DNA of 18,015 nucleotides from contig JNEN01000830.1 of assembly GCA_000697355.1 (NCBI GenBank), positions 1-18,015 on the forward strand, written 5' to 3'. Within the stretch, counting starts at the first letter, position 1; each line of letters opens with the position of its first letter. The translations under genes and the position numbers were made by a program. Below are positions 1 to 9,272 of this stretch, in pieces. The notes under the pieces were generated by a model that saw nothing but the letters and a program-made list of their open reading frames with translations, was not told where the DNA came from and did no database searches. The stretch comes from Syncephalastrum monosporum B8922 (Eukaryota > Mucoromycota > Mucoromycetes > Mucorales > Syncephalastraceae).

Positions 1-118
1 CGGCATTCTTTCTTCATAGTGGCATCCCTGGTACATTGGGGAGCTTATATTCATCAACGTTGTTTGATAAGAAGTTCCCGTAATAAATAAAAAATTCATG
101 TTATTCATATGATTACAC

Positions 119-600
119 TTACCTTCTTACACCAGTGATGATCACTGTATCACTGGTGTTGACAAAGTCGCTGGTAACTATTACATGGGTTCATTGTTTC
201 GACAAAACCTTTGAAAAGGGGTTTCTCTACACTATTGCTCTTTGCCACTGCCCGGAATTGTTCTATTGGGTTAAGCTCTGGAGAGTACTTTGGAAGATAT
301 ACACATTTACATCCTCGATATTCAATATACTTTTATTATGTTTTCGCTAGTGTGAATGGGTGCATTATCCACAACTATATAATGACCTTTCATATGCGGA
401 TGTTTGTCCATTTCATCGAGAGTTGTTCTTTAAGAAACTGATATAATGACATGAAATTGATTTTGATTGGCTGTGACAATACTTGTTGGAAGCACTGTAG
501 TAGTCACCAATCGGGAGGACTTCTTACGGGATGATATAACGCCGCGGGTAAGAAACACCCGAAATTCAGGCCAAGATCAAGAATAAAGCAAATTCTATAT
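119..600 (-). pseudogene. Decayed Tc1/mariner-IS630 family DDE transposase
   Basis: No intact frame exists, but reading the minus strand across frames recovers the C-terminal half of a fungal DDE_3-type transposase in the right order. A degraded first catalytic block reads CFILDLGLNF near 585-560. GHYISFLK-like sequence follows near 455-425. In another frame come DEMDKHPHMKGHY and then IVVDNAPIHTSEN (second Asp, about 415-345). The block YLPKYSPELNPIEQF (third acidic residue) lies at about 299-255. After this the remnant carries AVAK and a last stop at 121-119. Breaks are visible: a frameshift near 420, an in-frame TGA near 327 followed by a frame change, another shift near 165, and stops upstream. 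The N-terminal helix-turn-helix portion was not found, and neither were terminal repeats. The family assignment is strong because the two C-terminal blocks are diagnostic. The limits are approximate. Such proteins cut and paste their own element; this copy cannot be functional. Confidence 0.9.
129..159. repeat. Inverted repeat inside the transposase remnant
   Basis: ACACCAGTGAT (129-139) and ATCACTGGTGT (149-159) are perfect 11-bp inverted copies separated by 9 bases. They lie at the end of the decayed transposase frame. The repeat could fold as a hairpin, or it may be part of the coding remnant by chance. No second copy was seen in the window. Confidence 0.6.
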
Positions 601-634
601 AAACAAGCTGCCGTAACTGTGAGCCAACTTTCCA

Positions 635-1117
635 ATGCATGGACAGACTTTCACACAACAGATGTTGCTTACAGCGAGGATGCTCTTGTCGTGCTCTTTT
701 ACGATAAAGAATGAGTGCCCATCGTCAGCCGCGGAAAGCACGGGGAATCTTGCCACTATGGCCGATCAAGCAAAATTATGTTATCTTCTGATCATGTTAC
801 AGCCCAGCTCTATACACATCTACAAATGTGGCAATTGCAGGGGCGCTGCACTCAATTACAACGAAATTAGAAAAGAACGTGCGAAGAATGGCGTAGGATC
901 ACTGTATCCAGATGAACACAAAGTTATCTTTATGCTACCTCGAAATGTGATCGGCAGAATTCATTCCGCGGTTATTTTACCGAAAGCCTCGAATGTTACC
1001 GTGAAAAAGAAACCGTGTTCGCATTTATTCGCTAATATGACTACAGACATATTCAGTGATGAGCACATATCGCTACACAGAAGAGCACTTCAATTCCTAA
1101 CGGTCAAACATACATAG
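635..1117 (+). CDS. Unidentified 160-codon open frame, doubtful gene
   Basis: An uninterrupted frame of 160 codons begins at an ATG beside the transposase fossil and ends at 1117. I recognise no domain. There is one CxxC pair (CGNC near residue 67), a basic stretch around IRKERAK, and no clear signal peptide or repeated membrane segments. It has no obvious TATA box or pyrimidine-rich leader and no matching poly(A) signal close by. The length is somewhat more than chance would usually give in sequence of this composition, yet not convincing. It could be a remnant of mobile-element sequence, an exon of an unrecognised gene, or a chance frame. Confidence 0.15.
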   Translation: MHGQTFTQQMLLTARMLLSCSFTIKNECPSSAAESTGNLATMADQAKLCYLLIMLQPSSIHIYKCGNCRGAALNYNEIRKERAKNGVGSLYPDEHKVIFMLPRNVIGRIHSAVILPKASNVTVKKKPCSHLFANMTTDIFSDEHISLHRRALQFLTVKHT

Positions 1118-1960
1118 TAAACAGTAATTTCTGCTTGATAGCTTGATAGGACTACATTCCGCGGTTTGAGTATACCAGGATCAACCCACTTTTGTATATT
1201 TATAACCTTGTTACTGTTTTTTTCCGGACAAAAGACAAAGCGAGCACTGAGCCTATCAATCTGCTTGATTTTCATATGTGCATTTTGGGCTTTTTGGAAC
1301 GTTACCTATCTTACTCTGTAAAAGTGAGGTGAATCCTGAAACAGCGTCGTAATGCTTTGTACATCGGCCGGTCCAGAACTCGAGTACAAATTCTCAAGCG
1401 CGGATCACCTTGCCGATGCACCTATGATGTTACAAGTACAGTCAGCTTGCCACGAAAAAGAAAATCAGTGAGCGTAAACCTGAATAGTAAAGTGACCAAT
1501 TGACTGCATTGATCTTGTCCTTTGCTTACTGAAAAATTTTTGTGCCTCCGACCTGTTTAAACGCTAAATGGTGTGTCGTGTGCATTATTAAGCGTCTCAT
1601 CAAGGGCGGGCGCATGCTATTTTCTTATTTACATGATCCAGAGATCAGTATGTGTGTTCGATATGTATGCATAGTCACCTCAGTGCACCAAACGGAATAT
1701 TTCTCTCTTTTTCCACATTTGTTTTTTTTTTTTCATGTCCGGGCAAGTAGCAGCTGATAGCAAGGTACCCTTTCAATGTTTGTACGCCCAAGCGGAACAG
1801 CACTAGAGTATTAGAATACACCAATGGTCGATACACTGTTGAACCATGTCGTTTACCTAAAACGATCTTGACCATAAAGAGCGGATCTGAGGTTCTTGTT
1901 TATTTCTCAAAAGTCATCGATGCATGGCGTGCGTGCGGAGCCTCCAACCGATCTTAGGAA
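1118..1960. other. Intergenic stretch upstream of the MFS gene
   Basis: No protein family, RNA gene or repeat array was recognised here on either strand. Open frames are short and lack family resemblance. A T-run occurs at about 1722-1733. The right edge leads into the promoter of the transporter gene. Confidence 0.5.
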
Positions 1961-1968
1961 TATATAAA
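1961..1968 (+). promoter_or_regulatory. TATA-box candidate for the MFS gene
   Basis: TATATAAA lies 96 bases upstream of the transporter start codon and is followed by a T- and C-rich leader up to the ATG. This spacing is typical for a TATA-type fungal promoter with a short 5'UTR. Confidence 0.5.
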
Positions 1969-2063
1969 CCTCTACAAATACTTTTTTTGTTTCCAGTCAT
2001 TGATTTACTTTGTTGTCCCTTTCCCTCTCTCCAATCTAGGGCATATATTCTTTTATTTTCATC

Positions 2064-3858
2064 ATGGCAGACGAGTTCATCCAGGCTGCGCCGTCCACGT
2101 CAAACGCCATGCATGGCCCCAGTGAAAGATCTGATAATATCGTCGATGAGACGGTCGCCGCCAAGGAATCGATGACTTGGTCTGACCGCTGGAAAGCTAT
2201 ACGTCCATCATTTCTTCCCATGGTCCAGTCATTTATGATTCAATTCATCACGGGAATCAACGACAGTAACCTGGGTATCATGCTGCCTAGCATCAAGGCT
2301 CACTATGGTCTGTCGCAGTACGTAGTCAGTATCATCTTCCTATGCAACAGTCTTGGATATGTAGCATGTAAGTTGTTAATTAACGTCCCATGTTTGACTA
2401 TGGTTCTCATTAAATATTCATTATAGCCGCTTTTGCCAATGGCTATCTGGTCAAACATATATCGCAAGCGCGCACAGCCCTTCTGGGTTCATGCTCCATG
2501 GTGATCGGCTTCCTGGTTGTGCTGTTCGGCGTCCCCTTTCCGGTTATGTGTATTTTCATTGTTTTCGTTGGCCTGGGTGTTGGCTTAACCCAGGCGAGCT
2601 CGAACGTCGTGTGCGGCGAGCTGCCATACAATACGGTCATGTTAAGTTTTCTGCATGGTAAGCACGAGCGATCGACATTGCAGGCAATTCAGACACACTA
2701 ATGCAGTCGAACACTTGCCCCGTAGCCAACTACGCCGCTGGCGGTTTAATCGGGCCGCTGATGGCGTCTGGACTTTTGCAGGCGGGCAAAACCTGGAACA
2801 CATCCTACATAATCTTGACAGCACTCGCTGTATTTAACACGCTCTCCATCTGCGTCACATTTCGCGGTCTTCGCATCCAAGCTGAGCGCGAGGCAGATGC
2901 TGAAAAGGAGCTAATGTTGCAAAAGGAACGCGACCTAGAGAATCTGCCACCCATGGTCGTACGTACGCCCATCTCGGAACGCAACAGCATGAGCCCAACC
3001 ATCTACTCGGACAGCGAAAGCGACCGATCCACGGTGCAGACGACCAAGAAGCCACAGCAAAGTATGCTGCAGGAAACTCTACTGCAGCGTATTGTCTACA
3101 TGGGTGCGCCGTTCCTTCTTTTTTATACAGGAGTTGAAGTGACGATTGGCAACTGGGGTTACACGTTCTTGATCACAGCCAGAAGTACCGATCTGCCAAA
3201 AATGGCCCATTTCATGTCTGGTTACTGGGGCGGTCTGTGCGCAGGTCGGCTTTTCCTTGGCTATTTCACCCTGCGCTTTGGTGAAAAGCGGATGGTTTAC
3301 CTCTACCTTTCTGTGATCATTGTTATGCTGACCCTTTTGTGGGTGTTACCGTACATTGGAGCCAACGCAACATGTAGGTTCTTCTATTTTCAAGTATTTC
3401 TTCGTATGTTAGCTAATAGGTGACGGCTTTTTAAGCTTTGGTTATTACCGGTTTCGCCCTTGGTCCTCTCTTCCCTACAACTGTATCAGTTGCGCATAAG
3501 CTCATACCCACTCGTCTCTACGCTTGCTCTGTCGGCTTCCTCTCAGCGGTACGTGCTTACATTGGATATGTTTCAGACAGAAGATTGACCTCCGGTTTAG
3601 TGTGCCAGTACTGGGAGTGCCTTGATGCCTTATATCACTGGCGTCCTTATCGGGTCTACAGGCGTACAGGCGATGCTTCCGTTTGTCGTAGCCATGTCTA
3701 GCGCCATGTTGGTGGCCTGGGCCGCCATTCCGGATCCCGTTGATAACGGAAGTCTCTTTACAGTCGCCAAGCGATTATTCCGCCGCGCTGTAGGGCAGCA
3801 GCGCCAAGACGAGCAGAATACTTATGAAGGAAAACCGCCAGCCTATACTGTTGCATAG
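2064..3858 (+). CDS. MFS transporter, fucose-permease-like/BSC6-like
   Basis: Predicted plasma-membrane or organellar solute carrier of the major facilitator superfamily; the substrate is unknown. Exons are 2064-2367, 2427-2657, 2726-3373, 3436-3548 and 3601-3858, giving 517 residues. Introns are 52-68 nt with GT-AG ends, and frames join cleanly at each junction. A hydrophilic N-terminus (about residues 1-50) is followed by the first membrane segments, with the family-like stretch QFITGINDSNLGIMLPSI. The signature GLGVGLTQASSN and then SFLHGANYAAGGLIGPL occur in the N-terminal half. A charged, Ser-rich central loop (about residues 235-295) separates two six-helix halves, as is usual in MFS proteins. 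The C-terminal half contains GFALGPLFPTTVSVAH and GSALMPYITGVLIG, which match fucose-permease-like fungal members. The start was chosen because it is the first in-frame ATG after the TATA box. The last acceptor (3600) is fixed by frame rather than by a strong tract. Fold assignment is firm; transport specificity is not inferable. Confidence 0.9.
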
Positions 3859-4456
3859 TTTTTTCCTTTACTCTTTTTTACATATGTAGGTCTATTATAT
3901 CTTCTTTGTGTGCACATACACTCAAGTTTGTTTTTTAATATATATTTTTGTCGATCCCATTGTATAACACTGATATTACAGTGTTATGTCAGATGCATCT
4001 CGTGAGAGACACGTGGCTGGGTTCAGGACACACGAGCAAGCCTCGCGGGCACCATCATCGAGACTCTCTGAATAAGAAAAAAAAAGGCGCCAAACAAAAC
4101 TAAAGTATCTGAGTGTTTCAATCGGCAACACAACAGGAAAAAACTGACTTTTCTACCCATATTGTAGTCCAGCGTTGTATATACGAACGCAATGATCTTC
4201 CCTTTTGAATGTATTTATACCGTATGAAATACAATGAATATAATTTGCTCAGAGTGCTTGTAAGAAGCTGGACATATGCGTAAAAGGAGAGTCGCGTGCG
4301 CAGTGTACAAGGTGCGAGGTGACAGGGCAAATGAAAGCGTCATGCTTTGCTTGGGGTGTATGTCGGGATCTTAATTCTGAAAAACTAGAATAGCTTGTTT
4401 CCAATCTGCGTGGCTCTTTCCACTTCTCTTTTTCCCTTTTCTCCCTTCACTTCATT
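3859..4456. other. Spacer between MFS gene and YPD1
   Basis: This stretch holds the 3' end of the transporter transcript and the promoter of the downstream gene. It contains T-rich sequence after the stop, a perfect hairpin at 3964-3987, an A-run at 4076-4085, and a C/T-rich leader (about 4420-4455) just before the YPD1 start codon. No canonical AATAAA is visible directly after the MFS stop. No coding frame with family resemblance was found. Confidence 0.6.
3964..3987. repeat. Perfect 9-bp stem, 6-base loop hairpin
   Basis: ATAACACTG (3964-3972) and CAGTGTTAT (3979-3987) are exact inverted copies around a 6-base loop, about 105 bases past the MFS stop codon. It could be a 3'UTR hairpin, a transposon footprint (the arms resemble CAGTG-type mariner ends), or chance. 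Confidence 0.6.
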
Positions 4457-5365
4457 ATGTCTGCTAAGGAATCCGTAGTCGTACCTGCACCAGAGACCAA
4501 GGAGAAATACGAGGTAAAAAGAAAAAGCCGGGATCAAATCACAAAGCTCGAAAAAAGAGCTATGCGTCGGGGATGAAGTTGTTTTCGAGTTTTTCGTGGG
4601 ATTCGAGCGGACAGAAACGCGTATGCCGTACGGACGGATGAGCGTGGTTTTTCATGTTCATAGGTGTGCGCTCTTTCTGAACCAGAGAAATGACGTGCAC
4701 TTTATGGAATGGAGCAGAATAATATGAGAGAGGAAGAGCACGGAGACGAAACTTTTGTACGTTTTTACTTATGATCGAAAATATACATATTTCTAGACCC
4801 CTGTGTCGCCACCGACATCCGAAGAAAAGAAAGAGCTTGTAGAGACACCTAGGAAAGAAGAACAGGAAAATAGCAAAGAGGATAAAGTGGTGAACCCCGA
4901 AGATATTATTGATACCGACACATTTGATCAACTCTTGGATATGGACGACGAAGAGGACCACGAATTCTCCTACAGCATCGTCGTCAATTACTTCGAGCAA
5001 GCCGAGGCAACCTTTAAATCTATGGATACCGCACTGTAGGTCCCACGCTGTTGTCTATTTTTCTTTTTCTTTGTGCTTACCCTTTTCATGCAACCTCCCT
5101 ATACAGTGACAAAAGTGATCTTCCTGAATTGTCACGTCTAGGCCATTTCCTGAAAGGCAGCTCTGCGGCTATCGGGCTGAAGAAAGTCAAGGCGACGTGC
5201 GAAAAGATCCAGCATATCGGGAACATGCAAGATGATGGAGGTCACAAAACGCTCACTGATACCGAGGCCCTCAAGAAAATTACAGACATTCTACCCCAAG
5301 TCAAGTCAGAATACTCGGAGGCAGAGGAGTATTTGAAAAACTTTTATGAGCAAGAAAACCGATGA
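4457..5365 (+). CDS. YPD1: Histidine phosphotransfer protein Ypd1
   Basis: Carries phosphate between a hybrid sensor histidine kinase and the response regulators (Ssk1- and Skn7-type) in the fungal osmotic and oxidative stress phosphorelay, in cytosol and nucleus. Exons are 4457-4513, 4797-5035 and 5107-5365, giving 184 residues (yeast Ypd1 has 167). The HPt four-helix domain begins at about residue 65 (DTDTFDQLLDMDDEEDHEF) and continues with VNYFEQAEATF. The phosphoacceptor motif is RLGHFLKGSSAAIGLKK, with His112 as the acceptor and the usual Lys and Gly three and four positions later. CEKIQHIGN follows as in Ypd1. The C-terminal helix ends in EYLKNFYEQENR. The first 60 residues are acidic/Lys-rich and probably disordered. 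The first exon encodes only 19 residues and is followed by a 283-nt intron, far longer than others here. The exon-1 start is inferred because exon 2 has no suitable ATG before the domain. Gene identity is very secure. Confidence 0.95.
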
Positions 5366-5558
5366 AGATGAAGGACAGGAACTTGCCTACTTTCTTTTGA
5401 TTTACTTTTTGTACAAATGCTGAAAATATCTTTCACAGGACATCCCTTCAACCACACCCTCTCTGCCCTAGTTGTCCACGTACTTTTTCTCTCGCTCTTC
5501 CAAACCGTACGCACCCACGCAACACAGAGTCTCACGGCATTAGTCTAACACAGACATT

Positions 5559-5564
5559 AATAAA
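5559..5564 (+). terminator. Poly(A) signal of YPD1
   Basis: AATAAA lies 194 bases downstream of the YPD1 stop codon on the same strand and is the first canonical hexamer after the gene. Confidence 0.5.
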
Positions 5565-6988
5565 CATCCCATGTAGCTGAGAACCCCATCTACTGTACTG
5601 GCTCAGTTTTCTTTGTTTGCTAGACGCACAAAGGCTTGTCGTGATGAATTTGGAACGTTATGTTTATACACAAATCCGTCGTCCGGTGTAACCATCAGCA
5701 GTATGATGTCAGTGCCATGAGTCTTAAATTCCGAGTCGGAACGCAACCCTCGTGTTCCTCATTATTCCATCTATTTTCTTTTTCTGGGGAGCATTTGCAC
5801 GGCGCTTATCCATATCTCGCTTATGAAATGCTGGAGAATTCCCGCAGGTCCATTTAATTTGCCATCCTCTTTCCGGTTATCTCATTATGCTACTTTGTTT
5901 TCAAGTTGAGAAAAAAGGAACAAGCAACGCCCCATAGGTAGTACAAGAGGAGCTTGCGGACAATGTGTATCGCTTTTTGTCACAAGACCCTGTTAGTACT
6001 TGTCATCATGCCCTGTATACATATAGAATGCGCAGTGAGCAGTGGTCTGGATCCCTCTCTCGCCGTCCATGTAATTTTTTCTTTTCCTTGTCTGCATAAT
6101 TAAATGCTTTGCTTGGTTTCATATGGCCGCTTCGTTTGCATTTGGAGAACATTCTTGGCGCTATCGTGGGTTCTCCTGCATTGAACCTCACTGCAGAAAA
6201 AGGAAACGAAAGATAGGGGCTTGCGTAATACAATACTACAGTACAAACCTACAACCGATGTAGCGATATTCCAGCAATATTGCCCATCAAATCGGTCGTC
6301 GAGCATTGACAAGAATATAGCATGGCAGCAGATACGTTTTATACCCGTGATACCATCATAATCGCTGCTACATCGTGCTTTCGCTTTTATGGAGTTTTCT
6401 TTTCGTTTGTTAATGCTGAATATCATGGCGCAAGTTTACGTCAATATCTTCTCTAAAAGGACATAATTTGTGGGCGCTCTTCCTACTGAAAGTTTTATAG
6501 TATAGCTTGTGAATGACTACACTTATCATATGTTTAGACTATTGATATGTTTGAAGTCTACTAAGACGGAATGAAAACGTGTCTCACAGAATCGGTTAAC
6601 GGTATGGATCAAATATACGCTTTTCTATTACCATGGTATAAACGTATACTATGTGTTTAGTAGCCGTGGACGTATACTCCACAAGTACTGCAACTACTGC
6701 TACGTGCTATCATGGGGGTTACTCATTAGTTTTTTTCCCTTTGTTGCAACGAGATGGGTCTTGTCGCTTCGCGTGGGTTACGTTGTGCTGAGTATCGCAG
6801 ATGACCGTGTTTGCCTTCTCTTCTAGAAGCATTGGTTATGCACATGACAGTACTCAGTGCATGGAAGAACAGTAAACTGAAGTAGTCCTATTGGATTAGA
6901 AGCACACAGAATAGAGGGTTCTTTTACTTCAATTGTATATCCGAAAGGCGCTTATGCCTTATACTTACGAATCGAAACATGTAAAAAG

Positions 6989-6994
6989 TTTATT
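6989..6994 (-). terminator. Poly(A) signal candidate of the Asterix gene
   Basis: TTTATT on the plus strand reads AATAAA on the minus strand and lies about 105 bases beyond the stop codon of the minus-strand gene. Confidence 0.4.
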
Positions 6995-7098
6995 ATACAT
7001 TGTAGTTACTCTTTTCAAAAAGCCAATAGAGGTAGTAGCCTTGCATAGTTTGTTCCGTGTGCAACCAGTGCAGGACAGTATATATATCAAAGATCCGT

Positions 7099-7583
7099 TT
7101 ATGCATCCCCACCAACGCCCTCATCGGTTTGGGACATCATGCGCACCAAGCGACGCTGCTCAAGATAGATATTCAGGTAGTAGGTAAAGAGAGAGACAAA
7201 GGCAAGGCTAGGAAAAATGGAGAGCATAAGGATGAATGACATGACATGTAAACGAAGTGAGGATGTTTAGTCTTACACAGCACCACTCCAGCCAGCGTCG
7301 TCCTTGAGGCTCTTGCGTCCGTTCAGCAGCGAAGAAAGGCCAAAGTAAGTCGCAATCCATGGTACAATCATAATTTTATTGCGCATCATGATAGCACCCA
7401 TCGCTATGTAGTGTGCGTAAGCCTGTGTGAGTGACTCTATTCCAGAACTCGGACGCGTCGTGTTAACTTACAGACGATAGTCGCAATGTTGCCAGAATAG
7501 TCAGTGTCATCTGAGGTTTTGGGAGGCAGATGGTAAGGGACAATGCTGTCAGGACGGCGAGGGTCAGATTTCGAAGAAGACAT
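7099..7583 (-). CDS. Asterix/WDR83OS family, PAT complex subunit
   Basis: Small ER membrane protein. In animals the family member (Asterix, WDR83OS) pairs with CCDC47 in the PAT complex, an intramembrane chaperone for newly made multipass proteins. Minus-strand exons are 7583-7472, 7403-7277 and 7207-7099, giving 115 residues against about 106 in human. The N-terminus carries the family motif SDPRRPDSIVPYHLPP (human has SDPRRPNKVLRYKPPP at this place). After intron 1 come SMGAIMMRNKIM and PWIATYFGLSSLLNGRKS, matching the first membrane segments and their short polar loop. After intron 2 a last hydrophobic stretch VLAFVSLFTYYLNIYL is followed by a charged tail ending GVGGDA. The intron 1 acceptor (7404) was chosen because only this frame restores the family sequence. 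It is divergent from PAF1, with 192 bp between start codons. An upstream in-frame ATG at 7637 exists but lies in the promoter and lacks family support. Confidence 0.88.
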
Positions 7584-7775
7584 GGCAGAAGTGAGCAAGA
7601 TGGACAACGAAATCTGGCTGGGGAAAAGAGGTTTCAAAGCGGGAGAGAAAGTCGATTCTTAAAAAGCTGGATTGTGCGTGGGGGAATTGGGCGGTGTCCA
7701 ATTTTTCATCGCATCTCGAGCTTTCCTTCTGCGTCTATTCCTTCTTCCTTCCCTTCCCTTCCCTATACTGTAATC
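7584..7775. promoter_or_regulatory. Divergent promoter between Asterix and PAF1
   Basis: The 192 bp between the two start codons must serve both genes. It contains two CCAAT pentamers in opposite orientation, ATTGG at 7686-7690 (minus-strand CCAAT) and CCAAT at 7698-7702, near the middle. A C/T-rich tract (about 7735-7765) leads into PAF1, and the mirrored G/A-rich stretch leads into Asterix. No TATA box is evident, as is common for shared housekeeping promoters. Confidence 0.65.
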
Positions 7776-9009
7776 ATGTCTCGCCGGTAAGAGACAACAT
7801 CTATCTGTGAATTGCATCATTGACCTCTATCTAGTCATCGTGGTGATTTTATTTGCCCCTATGGCATGCGTGACACCATGCCTGCTTATCCTCTCGGCGC
7901 CAAAATGAGCGATGAGCCTGGCAAAATCACTGCAAAATACTACGTGGACACCATCCCACCCAGCGCACGGCATATTGAACATCCGTTCAAGATCGATATG
8001 GGATACAAGCTTCCGATGGAAAATGTTGTCATCGATAATGCCAATGCGATAGCGGACAATGCCACTGAAGGTAACAAACGAGTAATCTACGCGTTTGTAA
8101 GCTCACCCGTGGTATCCCAGTCATGAATCTGTCCAAAGGCGAGCAGGATGCCAACTACGATCCATTCTTGGTACAGCCAAGGGATTCAAAGGAGGAAAAC
8201 AAGCAGCGCTTGATGCAGGCCACCTGGCTGCGCCGATCGCAAAACTTCTCGTCTGCAATCTTCACGCCCAAGAAGCAAAAACTTGCCAAGGTGTCGCAGC
8301 GCGAGCAAGAGCGTGCTACCCGCGACTCGCAAACCGACGCATATCTCGAACGTGATCACCGTGTTGCATTTATGGAGAAGATGTTCGACGGCAGCTATCA
8401 CAGCGAGATGACACATCCGCGCACTGGTAAACGCGTCAAGCGCATGTACGATGTCATCCAGGACGACATCGTGCCTGATACGACCTACACTCTATGCACT
8501 TTTACCGATAATCCCGCCGATCGAGTGCGTCTCAACAAGCGAAAACATTTGAGCCCCGAGCTGCAAGGCCGGCAGGCCGCCACACTCGATGGCACCGACC
8601 GCGGCATCCTGCGACCATTTAGCAACCCGCACGATCCTAACGACAGCTATCTGATTTGGTTCCTGCCCAACGAGCAAGGCACAGAACGTCTGTTGCAGCA
8701 CAAGCAGGATCCCACCGACAACTCCATATTCGACGGTACCGTGGACTACTATAATGTGCGTGAATTCGTGTACGAAGATGCAAACACGTCCCGGCAAAAG
8801 TCTGCACTCATTACCATGCACGGCGACAAAGCCTACCTCAAGCCCATACCCAGTCGCATGCGCTGTCGCCAACGACGCAAGGCGGTAAGTGTGCAACGTA
8901 CCCAAAATCACACCTGTGTTCTCATGCTAGGTCAATTTAGAGCAAAGCACGACAATTCCTGGAGAACTACGAAAAGCCCGAGGTCCTGGAAGTGCAATAC
9001 ACACGATAA
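7776..9009 (+). CDS. PAF1: PAF1, subunit of the Paf1 elongation complex
   Basis: Scaffold subunit of the nuclear Paf1 complex, which rides on RNA polymerase II and promotes histone H2B ubiquitination and H3 methylation during elongation. Exons are 7776-7786, 7835-8070, 8121-8884 and 8941-9009, giving 359 residues. The first exon has only 11 bases. The N-terminus reads GDFICPYGMRDTMPAYPLG, corresponding to the VCRVKYCNSLPDIPFDP-type start of the family. ATWLRRSQNFSSAIF (about 116-130) matches the conserved WMRKTEYIS region. RDSQTDAYLERD precedes the conserved helix with FMEKMFDGS. YLIWFLPNEQGTERLL, the YNVREF strand and a final basic RRKA stretch follow family order. The protein stops 22 residues after that point, so the long acidic Ser/Asp/Glu tail of animal PAF1 is absent. 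The last acceptor (8940) is chosen over one at 8930 because the frame then reads SKARQFLENYEKPEVLEVQY like the family. Identity is inferred from ordered motif matches. Confidence 0.85.
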
Positions 9010-9272
9010 TTTGTACAGAGAATTGAACATAAACATAAAGCGCATATCATATTGCAAGATGTGGAGTGAATGCAGTGTGTGCCATCGTGACGTCTACACT
9101 CATACTGTGCAGGCTGCAAAGCGGTTTGCTTTTTTTTTTTGGGAGAGCAGCGGCCCTTTGTGCAACGGACCACAACATCATTGGGTATTTAATGTCATGA
9201 TAAAATGGGAACGCGGCACAGTGCTTCTTTTTCTACCGCTCTTGCGCACTTACACAGGGACACAAACAGGAA
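9010..9272. other. PAF1 3' end and promoter of PLD6-like gene
   Basis: This short spacer contains repeated CATAAA-like sequence (9028-9040), which may act as a weak poly(A) signal, and a T-run at about 9130-9140. No TATA box stands out before the next start codon. Confidence 0.4.

Larger units (their letters stand above)
5366..7098. other. Spacer between convergent YPD1 and Asterix genes
   Basis: These 1.7 kb separate two genes that point toward each other, so the stretch should hold both 3' ends. On the minus strand AATAAA (plus-strand 6989-6994) lies about 105 bases past the Asterix stop. The longest frames (minus strand about 6100-6426, 108 codons; plus about 5660-5857) show no family resemblance. 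No tRNA, rRNA, tandem repeat or transposase motif was recognised. Confidence 0.5.

Noticed and set aside
4560..5000. 146-codon minus-strand frame over YPD1 intron 1 and exon 2
   Set aside because: It overlaps secure YPD1 coding sequence in antisense, and its hydrophobic run is the complement of the Glu/Lys-rich codons.
8492..8911. 139-codon minus-strand frame over PAF1
   Set aside because: It is an antisense shadow of PAF1 exon 3, which is supported by ordered family motifs.
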